A DNA stretch of 64,000 bases from the NCBI GenBank assembly GCA_973895155.1, contig OZ316895.1:434001-498000 (forward strand), in the 5' to 3' direction. The position numbers and the translations under genes are program-made. Position 1 is the stretch's first letter. Every line of letters starts with the position of its first letter. Shown here piece by piece: positions 52,443-64,000 of this stretch. Origin of the DNA: Marsupella aquatica. Lineage: Eukaryota; Marchantiophyta. Below the pieces are notes generated by a model. It was not told the DNA's origin. It saw nothing but the letters and a program-made list of their open reading frames with translations, and searched no databases.

Positions 52443-52830
52443 AGGGCCGTCTTGCATGTAGATGGTCCTTCAAAAAACGGCCCTTCAGACAAACGGTGGC
52501 AGCCCCTGAATGAACAAAACTGCCCCCTGAATGAGGCCATCTTGACGGTACTAAACTAGGACTTGTAAGGGCAAGGCACGCAAACCTTGCAGCCCTTCAC
52601 AGTCTCGACCTTTGATCCTGCACATACGACAATGGCAGCCTCAATCCCCTCTATTGCTCCCGGTAAACTAAGCGCCACATAACAACAGAGGTGGACACGA
52701 GACCCTCAGCACATCCAACATGTAACACAGGGGAGGATCGAGTTGTTAAACCAAATTCCTGATTCTGTGTAAGTTTTGCTTTATGAAAGGCCGCATTCTT
52801 GAGGGCCGATGTACATGCTAAACGGCCCTT
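52443..52830. repeat. Palindromic AGGGCCG…CGGCCCT repeats, two copies
   Basis: At 52443-52484 AGGGCCGT is inverted as ACGGCCCT around a TGCATGT-bearing centre. At 52802-52830 AGGGCCG is inverted as CGGCCCT around GTACATG. Related but less regular copies lie at 59871-59918 and about 61800-61847. Confidence 0.6.
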
Positions 52831-55184
52831 AAATTACTACTGGCCATATAAATGGAGAAGTGTCCAAGACTTCTCCATTTTTCACATTCTTCTCCTCTAT
52901 CATGAGACCATTAAGGGAAAAATGCTAAAAATGGTGAAATCTGTGGAACCAGGCATGGCTAGTGGTTCGATCGTGGACGTGATTGGTCTGTTTTCTTTTC
53001 TAGATACGCTTCATTCTTGGCCACTTCCAAATTTGATACATTTTGAGGGCTTCATTAATTAACTGATTCGTTCTTTCTATTGTTAGGTAGACTATTTTTC
53101 TTCATTGGAATTGAAAAATAGACGACAAGCAGGCGATGCCAGAAACAAAACCACGTTTGTCCACAGCGTTGCTTTGATGCTCCACGTGTATTCCATGGGT
53201 TTATTCCTTTGTAATATTTTGAGAAATGACAGACCATCGGTAAGAAGACAAGGATGAAGGATATCTTCCAGAAAAGTACGTGAGGAATATGGCAAGGGGC
53301 ATGGGTTATGGCTTCTGGGAGGGTACCTTAACAAATGTACTAATCCAAAAATCACACCTCGCAATTAGAACGACCTCACCCCACAAGCCAAATCTCAGTT
53401 GAAGTCAATTAGTCCCCGACAAGAAGTGGCCATGAACAGTGCACCGAATTAGTCCACCACAGCACCCTACCGGCTTTAGATAAAATCGGCCAAAGACTCC
53501 TATGTATGTCCAACAGGAATTTTATAATCTTTCCTGGTCAACTATCAAAAAAATAAACAAAATCCTCCCTGAGAATTTCACGTCGCAACTGGCTTAACAT
53601 ATGGGGCTGGAGAAAACACATACTTTAGAAATAGCCAGTCAAATATTGATACTCAGAAACCAGAAAAACTATTGATAGGTTTCTCACTTGCACTTGCTTT
53701 GGATCATTTTAAAGTTCATATATGCATTGTTGCCAGATAGAATTTTGGCTACGCTAGGTACTGTGGTTCTTCTCTTCTAGCTACTGTAATCAAAGAACTA
53801 GTCCCTCAGAAACTGTGGCCACATACCACAACACTAACATCGAAGACAGGACAAACACGGCGATTCCAAGGTGCCCGGAAATGCCTAAAACTAATTGTTG
53901 TGAAATACCTCACAGAATAAAACTCATGAACAATGCTTATAAAAGATGCTAAGGGTGGCTTTACAAAAAGTTGGGGGCACTTTTATCTTTTGTTGGTCTC
54001 CAAGATCAAGATGTGATTGGGGGCCATCCATTGGGGAGATACAATTGTTTTTCAAACGTTGGGGGCCGTTTCCTTTCTGAAGTGTTCCCGATCCAACATG
54101 AAATGGGGTGGGCCCAAATTTGGCTTACGTAGAGCACATTCTGTCCCACATTTTAGACCGGACCAGGACAAAATAATGAATTTAGACAGTTAGTGTGGAT
54201 GATTCACACGGCGAATAAGATAGTGTTTCGTTTGTAAGTCGTTGGACGGACGTCCCTGGTGCCAACTCAAGTCTGCCATACATTGCATCGATTGGCGAGC
54301 AACCTTGACAATGCACACTTGGAGAGCCAGCTCCACGGAAGCTCCTCCCCTGACAGTTCCTACTTGAGTGGTTTCTCACCTCCAAACAAAAAGGTGGGCG
54401 CCTTTTGCAATTTGTAGGACCAGCTCTCAAGTTACTCCTGGGGATGCTTCCAAGTACAGTACGCGAGCAATTTCTAACAGAAAGTTAAAAGAGTATCGTA
54501 ACTGGGCCCCAAAAGAGCTAATCAACGAAAGAAGGAGACAATCTAGATGTGTGGGGAGTCGATGGATTAGCTTTGAGGGGCGTGGATGACATAGAAAGTA
54601 GAACTCTACGATGGAGATGACGAACGCACAAAGGAAAGCAAGGGACAGAATGATTTCCCTCGATATACGAGCTCTTGGCTTCCTTGGAATGCATCCCAAG
54701 GAAAGGCTCAATTCTGGTTCTTCCTTGAAAGTCACACTTCACTCCATAAAGTGAAACAGCACATCATTTTTTGAGGCTCCCAAAAGGGAGAGAAAACCTG
54801 AAGGGGCAGGGGTCGGTGTGTGGAGCCAAGGTACAGTAGGATACACTGTGCACGCAGTGTAAAGATAAAGAGGAACTAATCCATTTCGTTCTCCATGTAT
54901 TGTGATTTGAAGTGGTCAAGACATACCAAGATAGCAACATGTTCTAAATCCAACCTTAGCTGGGGATGTTGAGCTTTATAGATCAGTTGTAACAACCTCT
55001 TATCAGGACCTCTTCAAGACAAAGAAAATGTCATCTTTAGGCGAAGGAATACCCTAGGTGATTAATTTGCAGGGCCGGGCTCATACCTACGCACTCAACG
55101 TTGCTTACAGGAGGCACAAAATGTAAGAGGATCACCTCCCCTACCTCTGAAAAACCTCAAATTAAACGACATAATGGATCATGT

Positions 55185-55423
55185 ACTGTACAATTTAAAG
55201 CCAACGACAGGGGTTTAGGGTATGCCACTTCGTCAGGCACCTAACCTAAATACGCAATTACGACAGAGAAGAGGATGTCGGGGACCATAGTTAGGAAATT
55301 GATACACTGTACAATTTTAAGCTAGCGACAGGGGTTTAGGGTATGCCACTTCGTCAAGCACCTAACCTAAATACGCAATTACGACAGAGAAGAGAATGTC
55401 GGGGACCATGGTTAAGAAATTGA
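55185..55423. repeat. Tandem duplication, period about 121 bp
   Basis: Copies start at 55185 and 55306. Shared core: ACTGTACAATTT, CGACAGGGGTTTAGGGTATG, then CGCAATTACGACAGAGAAGA and ATGTCGGGGACCAT. Few differences separate them, so the event is fairly recent. Confidence 0.85.
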
Positions 55424-58400
55424 ACCTAAGCCGCCTCCATACAAGAAAGGTATTTGCACATCGAGCTATTAATGGATCAACGAGAGGTGTAATGATCTAC
55501 AGCAGCTTCCTCAATCGCTGTGCTCCAACCTCCCAGGTGCAAATTTGAAAATCACTTATTGTCACAGCAGCCTTCGAAACTGAACGCTCTTTGCTTTTAT
55601 ATTGGTAGACTTATTGGTTCGTTGGGATTCGGGACCTACGAGGTGTTTCTGAATTCGTACGTGACCTTTGATCTCAGCTGAGCAAAGATTCAAAGTGGAG
55701 CATTGAATTTCCCCCCTAAACATAACAAGAGTGAATGAAATTGTCCCTTACCCACATTGATTACTTGACTAGCAGCGCGGTTCAAATTGGACAAGTCATA
55801 CATGGCTACTGTGCTGTAGCTAGTTCACTTACTTTATACAGTAAGTACTATTGCCCCATTTATTGGTGTACTGCAATCTGAGTGTAGATCGTAACAGTGC
55901 TATTAAAATATAGTCAAGTGTTCCAATAACGACTATATTTTAATGGGTATTTGAGTTAATATATATCAAGTGTAACAATCGAATTCAGAAGGGACATCCC
56001 TTGGTGGGCACATAGAGTCTTGTCCAGTGGCGAAAATTCGTTAGACTTCACCTCTCTAAAAAGTCTTAGTTTGAAAGTCTTCATTTGGTAGGTTTTTTGT
56101 CATTCATTAGCCAGTTTCCCACACCCTATTAGCCAGAATCTTGGAGATGTGATGGTCAGAAATTGATCTAAGAATTAGATAAAGCCCTAGCATCTTCTTC
56201 TTTGCACAAAATGACATTGACCACACTGGCCAACAAGAAAAAACCTTTAAAAATTATGCTGGCTGCTACCCATCAGTCAAAAGTGACCTAATTTTGCTCG
56301 AACACACTCTGACCAATTGGCCACACACGGCACAAACTTGTTTTATTTTGACTTTCAAGAGGTGCCATTCAACTGGACCAAGCACTATTGCGATGCCCAC
56401 CTCAAAGTCATCCCTTGGTCCCTTCAGGGAAAAGTCCCCAGAGAGGCCCTGCCTTTGAAAAGGGACTTGCTGGGGCCGTCTTTATATTGAGTGGGCCTAC
56501 AACCAGAGCGGCTAGTGTGAGCAGTCCTGAGGGCATGTGAGATATGGATCTTCCATGTGCCATTCCGGGTTACCCTCCTGTGCAAAACGTTAACTGCTCG
56601 TCATAATTAAGAAAAAACACAAGGCTAAAAGCCTAAAACACTATCCTCCCGTTGTCAAAGTTTATTTTTAGAAACAAAACACACACTGAAAAGTCAGTGG
56701 CGGTACCAAGGATTCCCAAATTTGTGTCTAAGCGAATGGACAAAAATAGGTAATCCATCTTTGCGCTAATCCAGATGGCACTATGGTAGACTTTGTTCAC
56801 GGAATGAGATGTTCTCATTGGTGAGGGTACTGATAGTCAACATGGCGATCTTGTTTGCAATGGCTATGGGGAAAATATTGACCTCCTAAGCTGGCACAGT
56901 GGCACTCCACAGTAATGAGTACGGTAAAGTAGCTTTCCCTGAAATTGTCATTGGAAGCCGCTGTGTCTCTTTATGATGTCTTTGATCATTCATGAGGGCC
57001 AGAATCGAGGTCGATCGGGCCTTTTCACTGTTTCTACTGACCCATAATTCAATGGGACTCTGTCACTCAAGCCTTTTTGAAAGGAAAGCACAACTCAGCT
57101 TCAAACGGGCCAAAAAGTAGGAGGGAAAAGTCACGAAGTTAGACTGGGTCGTTAGGGAAGAACAGTGTCTAAAAGCCAATTAAAAGACAAATTAGTATTG
57201 CTACTTGTATTTTGTTTCAAGGTTTGTAGAGCAACCTTGTCATGACTACTTTCCCTTAGTATGTGTGTTAATCAACTACTTCCACCCCTTTTCTATGCCC
57301 GCTACCTCAATGTGAAGCTCAGCTCATCCCAAAATGACATTCCTATGCCCTCAAAGCTTCATCAGAATGGAAGTAAGAAAATGAGTGCATGAACTAGACT
57401 TTTGCAAAGAAAGTGTACACTCATGAAAATGGGCTCAACATTCTACAGACACACAATGCACTCTTGCCCTCCTCCCCTCCTCTTCCCTGTTTCTATGGAG
57501 TCAAAGTTGCTGTCTAAGCAGTCTCTCCCCTCTCTTGTCACAACTCTCCCTCCCTGGCCAAGACTGGCTACTGCAGGCAAATCCCTTGTGCCACTCCCAT
57601 TGCCTGTTTCGAACATGGAAATAAACCCATGGAGCCCCCCTCCCTACCCTGACTCCATTTCCCCAAGAACTTGTGGGGACCTTAGTTAGCAGTGGGGTGA
57701 AAACTGACCTGTCACGCCCATAGGCTTTGCGAGGCCTGCCCTCAATGTCAACTTTGGGCCTGAGCAAGGTTCCATGTGCATTCTAACAAGGAAGACATGT
57801 TTAGTAGAAAAGGTGTAGTTTCACATGAGGAATTGAGGATTGCATCTGAGTTTTAAATGTTTGGGTGGAGAGCGCATCTGACCCTTAATATGAATGAAGA
57901 TAATACTTGATAAGCCCTAAAACAAAATACCTTTAACTATGGGTGCTATCAATAGTGGAAAAAATAGAATAGTCAAGAGAGGGTCATATAACATCTAAAA
58001 GTTGATGTCAACCATCAACACCCTCAAAGAAAGATACACAGAAATTTAAACCTTAATCAGATGCTCAATCTAACCCAGGCCTACATTTTACTAAGAACAC
58101 AGAAGGACCATCCAGTATTGCTTGCAGAGGATTTTTACTTAAAAGCAATCCAGGACATAGAGCTGCCCTGGATCTTGCATTTATGGTCCTTCCATCAAAG
58201 TGACAATGAATTTGAGACCAGTTATTCATCATGGAATGTGGAGGAGTGAATTCTATTAAATTTGTTTTTATTGTGTTAAATGAAGTATTTGGGCTCGAGT
58301 TTTTAAGGTCTCCTCCTTCTCTACTTACCTTAAAGGTGCAAAACTATTATTTTGTAAGTACTCATAATCATCACCTTATAAGCTCAACACTCTCAATCAT

Positions 58401-58892
58401 GGACCACGGGAACACTGTTCCCGACATGGTGGTCCATCTGGGCTTCACTTTCGTTGGGTAAGGGAAGTAATAATATGTTGGCTCCCAAATCTTGTCCCCA
58501 AAGATTTTGTAGTACCCTATTATGTCTGCCATGGAAATCGAGGAACAATTGAACGGATGGGTAGGAACACAGGACAGGAAAGTTTTGTTGACCATTATTG
58601 AGATCTATGGCCTGAATATGGGACACGTGGGTTCTGCAGCATCCCAATATGGGACACGTGGGTTTCGTCACAAAATTGTTGTCAAAAGGTTTACCCGTCG
58701 AAGTCTCCCATCTTCAACTTGCGAGCAGGATTTCGTCTCGAATATCAAACCTCTGATGATGCACCGTAGCTCCTTAGAAGCAAAATCAAAGCACCTTTCT
58801 AACGAGCCAACAATCGCTTGATTCTGATCAAAGAACGCAAAGTTATGAATTGAAAAAGTAGCACGGAAAACCTTCAAAAGCTTGACGGGAGC

Positions 58893-59284
58893 AGTTTTCT
58901 TAACTCAGCATATCTGCGATGAAATCAATCTTGAACTCGGCTATGAATGCATGACCTCGGCTATGGCTGACGAGTGACGAAGATTCTGAGGGTTTGGAGT
59001 TCGAGGGAGGACGAGCGAGCGAGGACGGCTGTTTTGCAGGCAATTCAGGTCTGCTGGATCGATCATCGGCCTGGGAAAATGCAAAAGAAGTTTTCTTTAC
59101 TCACCATATCTGCGATGAAATCAATCATGACACGCCCTAGAATGCATCACCTCGGCTATGGCTGACGAGTGACGAAGATTCTGAGGGTTTGGAGTTCGAG
59201 GGAGGACTAGCGAGCGAGGAAGGACGGCTGTTGTGCAGGCAATTCAGGCATCGGTCGATCATCGGCCTGGGAAAATGCAAAAGA
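58893..59284. repeat. Tandem duplication, period about 196 bp
   Basis: Copies at 58893-59088 and 59089-59284 share AGTTTTCTT.ACTCA.CATA, CTCGGCTATGGCTGACGAG, GAAGATTCTGAGGGTTTGG, GCAGGCAATTCAGG and ATCATCGGCCTGGGAAAATG. Small indels separate them. Confidence 0.85.
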
Positions 59285-59659
59285 CATGGGAAATGATACT
59301 CCTACTGGAGTTTTGTGGTACCATACGGAGAAGGCAGAGGCCTCGGTCTTGGCGTCGTGTTTCTTTGCTGCCGTCACGGCTCATTCCGCCGGAGGGGAGC
59401 CAGACTCCAGACTCCAGAGGTCTGCTGCCTTTTTTTTTTATTTCTTGCGCTTTGTTGGCTACCCTCGCGACTTATTCCCTTGTGCGGATCGAAAAATCCG
59501 CTTCCTTTCATTTCTTAGAGATCTCCAGCGGGTTATGGGCTTCCGGCCTCTAAAACCCAAAATACAGTGAATCACTATTTGGAGGCCTGAGAAGTGGAGG
59601 CTCCCATATCCAATTTACAAACAAGTGGAGGCTCCCTCAGCCAATTTACAACCTTACCA

Positions 59660-60165
59660 ACTAAAGATATTGTTCGAAACTAAGGACTTTAGTTTTGCTT
59701 ATCGCACTCTGGCTGAAAGAGAGGGTTAGTCCATTCCCGTGTGCAGAGTGAAGAATGTCCTGGCTTTTTATTTCTTACCAAAGATATGGTTTGGAGAAGG
59801 TCATTTGGACTTTAGTGTTGCTTTTTGTAGTCTCACTAAAAGAGGGAGTTAATTAGAGCCAAGTTTGGGCTTAAGGCCAACTCGCATGTGAAGTGTCTTT
59901 CAAAAAAATGGCCCTTAACTTGAGTGGTGTGAGGATGTGAATGAATGAGAAGTTTCTGGCAGTACCCCCCTCATGCGCCAGGCCCGACAGCATATTTTGT
60001 GGAGAGGGGTTGATCCATTCCAGTGTGGAGAGCGAATAATGTCCTGGCTTTTTATTTCTTACCAAAGATATTGTTTGGAGAAGGTAAGCGTTTGAACTTT
60101 AGTCTTGTTTTTTGTACTGTCTCTAAAAGAGAGAGTTGATTCGAGTCCAAGTTTGGTGGAATTTG
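59660..60165. repeat. Three partial direct copies upstream of the transposase remnant
   Basis: Blocks at about 59660-59725 (partial), 59715-59870 and 60003-60160 share AATGTCCTGGCTTTTTATTT, CTTACCAAAGATAT.GTTTGG, GAACTTTAGT.TTG and AAAAGAG.GAGTT. The spacing of the two long copies is about 286 bases. Confidence 0.7.
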
Positions 60166-61930
60166 GTGGAACACTCTAGGCTAAAATAAAGGAGGTAGAT
60201 GCTAATGTTGTTGTGGACTGGAGCTGCCATGATAATGGCCATGTTCAAGAAGGCTTTCATTTGTCAGTCTGCCACACCCTCAGCCCTCAAGTTCACACAG
60301 CCCTACATTTGCTTAGATGCATGTCACACAAAGAATCAAATATATATACCTTACCCCGCACAATATTTTTGGCCACAGCTTTAGATGGAAATTCCAGAGT
60401 TTTTATTTTGGCATATGCAGTAGCACCAGTTGAGAATACAGACAAATGGACCTGTTTTCTGGACTTGCTCTACACAACTATTGATGGGATGATCAAGTTT
60501 CCAGATTTTTCCTTTCATTTCTGATAGGCAGAAAGGCCTTAGCAATGCAGTTAGAGATATCTTTCCAGGGAAGTACATGCCAATTATTGCCAACATCTTA
60601 CGAAGAATGTAAAAAAACATATGGCAAAGGTGGAAACAAATTCTTTATGGGCTGTGTGTATGCCAATACGAAAAACAGGTAAGTACTTCTCTACCTTGAT
60701 AGATATATAGTTTGACTTATATTCAATGTGCACGCATCTTCCATGCTACATTGTATTCTCATCTAACTTGCCCGGGACCTCTCTTTGGTTGAACTATGAT
60801 GATTTACTGGATACCATGAAGAAGAAAGTGGGAACTGGTGATGATGCTTGGAAATATATTAGGGATAGTTACACGCTTGTATGTACGATATGCATTTACT
60901 CTTCCTCATATAGGGAAGGTCACTAGCAATCCAGACAAGTGGAACACGCTAACTCTGGCCTTTGAGAAATTAGTGAGTTTGCCCCCTTTGCACTCCTGGT
61001 GGAAATGTGGTACCTGTCACAATACCAATCTAAAACCATTTGGTCAGTGGGGTGTTCTGATGATGGACACACTCAAGCCATCGTAAGTATTCCTCCCCTT
61101 TGTCTGGAGGCACATTTCATTTCACAAAAACTATCCAGGGCGGCATGCATTACAAAAAGCAGCACTCTTTGACTTTGGGGCGCCATAGTGTACAGAGGGC
61201 ACCATTCATTCACTTTGTTTTGGGGTTTTCTGTATGTTCAAACTATGGATCACAAAGCAAGTCGGAGTACCTGGTTTCAGTGTGGCCTACTGCATCATAC
61301 ACATGCAGGGAACTTCAAGAGATGGTTTGGCCTTGTGAACACATTATGGCTTGCGATGACAGGGATGGTAAGGACTTTACAATACATTTTCATAGGTGCT
61401 GGAAGACCTCCTCTCTTGTCCACTTGTATGAGCACAAAATGCCTTGTTTTTTGAGTAATGACTTGGAGGGGCATCCATTTTGTTTCCCACCTGCAGCAGC
61501 CAAAAAAAAAGGGCAGACATAGGGTAGTTCGGGTTCCATCTGGTGGCACAAGGAAGGGGCCCAACAGGTGTGCACTTCTCAATGAAAGTGATGCAGAGGA
61601 GTCCATTGATGCCAATGCATGGTAATGTGGAGTTCAGATATGCAATTGAGGATTACATCTCTGTGCCAATGCCTAGAGAGATGGAGGACAAGGAGACACC
61701 CTCAGCAACAAAAGAAAGAAGGCTTCTAAGCAGGGAAAGATCAGGTGTGGCAAGTGTGGCAAAGAAGGGCACAGAAGGAGGAGGTCCAACACTGACTGTC
61801 TCAAGGCGAACTTGCATGTAAAGTGTTTTCCAAAAGACAGTCCTTAACTTGAGTTGTGTGAGGATGTAAATGAACAAGACATTTCTGGCAGTACCCCCTC
61901 ATGTGCCAGGCCTGACGGTATATTTTGTGG
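59868..61930. repeat. Direct repeats (about 135 bp) flanking the transposase remnant
   Basis: Segments 59868-60002 and 61798-61930 share AAGGC.AACT.GCATGT, CTTAACTTGAGT.GTGTGAGG, TTTCTGGCAGTACCCC and TATTTTGTGG in the same order and direction. They enclose the Mutator-like coding remains, so they may be the element's own termini or the edges of a duplicated host segment. Confidence 0.7.
60199..61825 (+). pseudogene. Broken Mutator-like (MULE) transposase
   Basis: Pieces of a MULE transposase appear in order but in different frames with stops between them: CLDACHTKNQ (first DDE Asp region, about 60317), ATALDGNSRVFILAYAVAPVEN (60369-60445), ISDRQKGLSNAVRDIFPGKY (second Asp region, about 60515-60575), a SWIM-like zinc motif with SYTC…WPCEHIMAC (about 61288-61350), and a C-terminal zinc knuckle CGKCGKEGHRRRRSNTDC (about 61730-61795). 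At least three frameshifts or stops break it, so no transposase can be made. Order and motifs are typical of the plant MuDR/FAR1-related MULE class. Terminal inverted repeats are not proven. Confidence 0.75.
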
Positions 61931-62297
61931 GGTTCCAAGGGCAAGGACCCGAAAGTTTTCAGCCCTTGCAAGTCCCGAGTTTTGCCTTGTGAAAACAAAA
62001 GCAAAAAACTATACACTTGCTACAAACTCTCTCGTACTTGGGAAGTATAGACCAAGACCAAGATTTGTGTCCATTGTGTGATCATAGAAGTGCTACATAT
62101 ACCCTAATGTATCAGGTGCACAAAGGGCCCCATGATCACATGCTAGTTGGCCGTCAGTCTCCACAGGAAGCAATATTCGAGCAAACAACTTCTAAGTATT
62201 CAACTTTCAATTACTTTGCCACTAAAGTTGAATGTTATAATTCACAATACTGTCATTGTTTTTTCTGTATTTATAAAAATGCCACGGTTTGGCATAC

Positions 62298-62594
62298 GGA
62301 TGACAAGTTTACTAAGATAACCAGGGGAACTATATAAGGAAACCATGATAATTTTGTAAATACAAAAAAATAGTGACAATATTGTAAATTCAAACATCTT
62401 TAGTGACAATATACTTAAAAACCTTTACACTATTTTATCACTAAAAATATTCTAATTGTTAATACTATCAATGACAAGTTCACCAAAGTAACCAGAAGAA
62501 TTATATGTGTAAAAACCGTGATTATTACAAATACAAAAAAAAACAATGGCGTTATTGTAAAATCAAACATGTTTAGTGCCAGTATACTTAAAAG
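62298..62594. repeat. Degenerate AT-rich tandem pair, period about 172 bp
   Basis: Copies at about 62298-62424 and 62470-62594 share ATGACAAGTT.AC.AAG.TAACC, AAATACAAAAAAA, TATTGTAAA.TCAAACAT and TTTAGTG.CA.TATACTTAAAA. Confidence 0.65.
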
Positions 62595-62674
62595 TGTATG
62601 AGCACTATACTTAAAAATTGTATGAGCAAATGAGAAGTTGAGAACCATAATACAACAAAAGTGAGAACCGCAAT

Positions 62675-62854
62675 ATTGACCGACGCTCAGTCCCATTCGC
62701 TTGCCCATGGCTGTATGGGAATGACAGCAGAATCTACAGTGGGACAAAGGTCGGGAAGAATAGTATTGACCGACGCTCAGTCCCATTCGCTTGCTCATGG
62801 CTGTATGAGAATGACAGCAGAATCTACAGTGGGACAAAGGTCGGGAAGAATAGT
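62675..62854. repeat. Near-perfect tandem pair of a 90-bp unit
   Basis: Copies at 62675-62764 and 62765-62854 differ by about two bases (TGCCCATGG/TGCTCATGG; TATGGGAATG/TATGAGAATG). The period is a multiple of three, so both strands stay open across it, which creates apparent repeat proteins that are probably not genes. Confidence 0.92.
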
Positions 62855-64000
62855 AATACGGCACGTTCGATGCTGTCTAACGGATACGCACGAGTGGCGC
62901 AATTTATTCAAATCTCGCCCACTAAAACTAATGGGACACATAAAACTTCAAAGCCAATACAGCAATTCCAGATGACTTAATCAATGCACTCCTTCCCGTG
63001 CATTCTCCGTGAATATTCCGTGGCCTGTCGTGCGATTCAGGCGAAGAATACAATATTAACGTTTCTTTGGCTGCGTGCGAAGCAGCTAAACAATTATACG
63101 CCACTTGACTTTGCAGCTAAAAAACAAGTCACTTTTGAATTGCGGAGGATCTTTGAACTCATAGCTAGCAACAAGAACGTGGTGACAGACAAGGTCCTGC
63201 CCTTCTGGTTTAGTTGTGACATTAATTTTTCGTCAACCGTCGAGAATAATTCAGCATTGGAATCGTTGCTTAACTGGTAGCCTCGGCGTTAGAAACCTTG
63301 GTGGACTGCGAGTTTAGTGAAAGATGGGGATGGGAAATCCCCCAGAGCTCCAGAGAGGACGCCTGGATGAACGTTTGACTTCACGTGTGCATTCTGAAGC
63401 GAGAGTGGAAGAGAACTTCAAGGGAGTAGAATGATGGAGATGGTGTTTTGATACACCGCAAATGAAAGACGCGGATGGGAAGTTCCAGTCTTTTACAGGA
63501 ACATTCCCGACACGTGTGCATTCTGGTGCCAGAATGGGTCGAAGAAAGCGTTCTGGCAGTAGAGAGATGGCGTTAATTGCGTCCGGCGAATAGGCGTGAG
63601 CGAACGTTTTGGGGGTTGCTCTGTTCATCGGGTTCAAACAAATGTGCTCCTAATTGTTTTATTAAGTTCAAAAGGGTATTTGAAATAGAATTGGTTATGG
63701 TTGTTCTTCGGGACATGGGGTCGATTGACAATGACCCTGAAGTGTCACTTATGCCAATTGTGGGGCTCGTCTGAAAAGGCGTCTGGGTTAAATGAACGGT
63801 ACCAGACCCAAGTGTTCGGTGTTGTTCACAAGAAAATCTTTCCTCGGCCCTCCCTGATGAAGGTGTCGTGTTGTGACGACATTTTAGTGCCCCATCACAG
63901 ATACTGCTTTGAAACTATCAATCTTCGTGCCTTCAGCCAGATTATCTCTGGTATGGAAGTGGGAATAAGTTTGTTAACTGCAAAGAGATCAGTTCCAGCT

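Larger units (their letters stand above)
52831..59590. other. Gene-poor spacer with tandem repeats
   Basis: No gene is recognised in about 6.7 kb. Two clear tandem duplications are listed separately. Open stretches such as 57402-57689 (Pro-rich) and 59233-59553 lie in low-complexity or repeated DNA and match no family I know. Confidence 0.45.
61931..64000. other. AT-rich end region with tandem repeats
   Basis: No gene is recognised. Contains two tandem arrays listed separately. The open stretches at 62984-63280 and 63314-63637 match no family I know. Confidence 0.45.

Noticed and set aside
57402-57689. Pro/Ser-rich open frame of 95 codons
   Set aside because: Biased composition from C/T-rich DNA, no motif and no supporting splice signals.
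62675-62854. CRISPR-like direct repeats
   Set aside because: Only two adjacent 90-bp copies without spacers, in a plant genome; a simple tandem duplication.

Overview
This is eukaryotic nuclear DNA from a land plant. Every recognisable gene belongs to a family with a plant orthologue: aminoacylase-1, tRNA-dihydrouridine(20) synthase (DUS2 type), NADH kinase (NADK3 type), an At5g08710-type RCC1 protein, an LCR/At5g15710-type F-box protein and an At1g80180-type MAPK substrate. The first four are split by GT-AG introns (one GC-AG). A bryophyte, perhaps a liverwort, is my best guess. That rests only on overall impression (AT-rich spacers, a long GC-rich leader, moderate family divergence); nothing in the window identifies the species.

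Layout. 1-21.2 kb holds four multi-exon genes: acy1 (+, 155-3395), dus2 (-, 5608-9756), nadk3 (+, 13428-16231) and rcc1-like (-, 17076-21170). I could rebuild all four with in-phase splice junctions, giving full-length proteins of about 458, 351, 322 and 512 residues. This block is marked by small partial duplications of exons: first exon of dus2, first exon of nadk3, last exon of rcc1, and a dispersed copy of the acy1 last exon plus 3' flank at about 11.86-12.11 kb. A tRNA-derived SINE-like cluster lies at 4.66-5.12 kb.

21.2-46 kb is gene-poor. It contains one intronless gene for a 1619-residue coiled-coil protein of unknown function with two internal repeat families (-, 24636-29495), and one intronless F-box gene (+, 38109-39326) that has a miR394-like complementary site at the position where such sites are known in its seed-plant relatives. 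A 391-bp MITE-like element (43528-43918) and several degenerate tandem repeats lie in the spacers.

46-48.3 kb is a GC-rich transcription unit with a long leader almost free of ATG, leading into a 170-residue MASS-like MAPK substrate (47794-48306). From 48.3 kb to the end I see no intact gene. This part holds tandem repeats, a dispersed palindromic repeat, and a broken Mutator-like transposase (about 60.2-61.8 kb) with recognisable DDE, SWIM and zinc-knuckle pieces between direct repeats.

The genes do not form a pathway. They are ordinary housekeeping or regulatory genes placed side by side. The most unusual items are the giant repeat-bearing coiled-coil protein, the run of partial exon duplications, and the divergent miR394-like site. 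I found no clearly new biological system.
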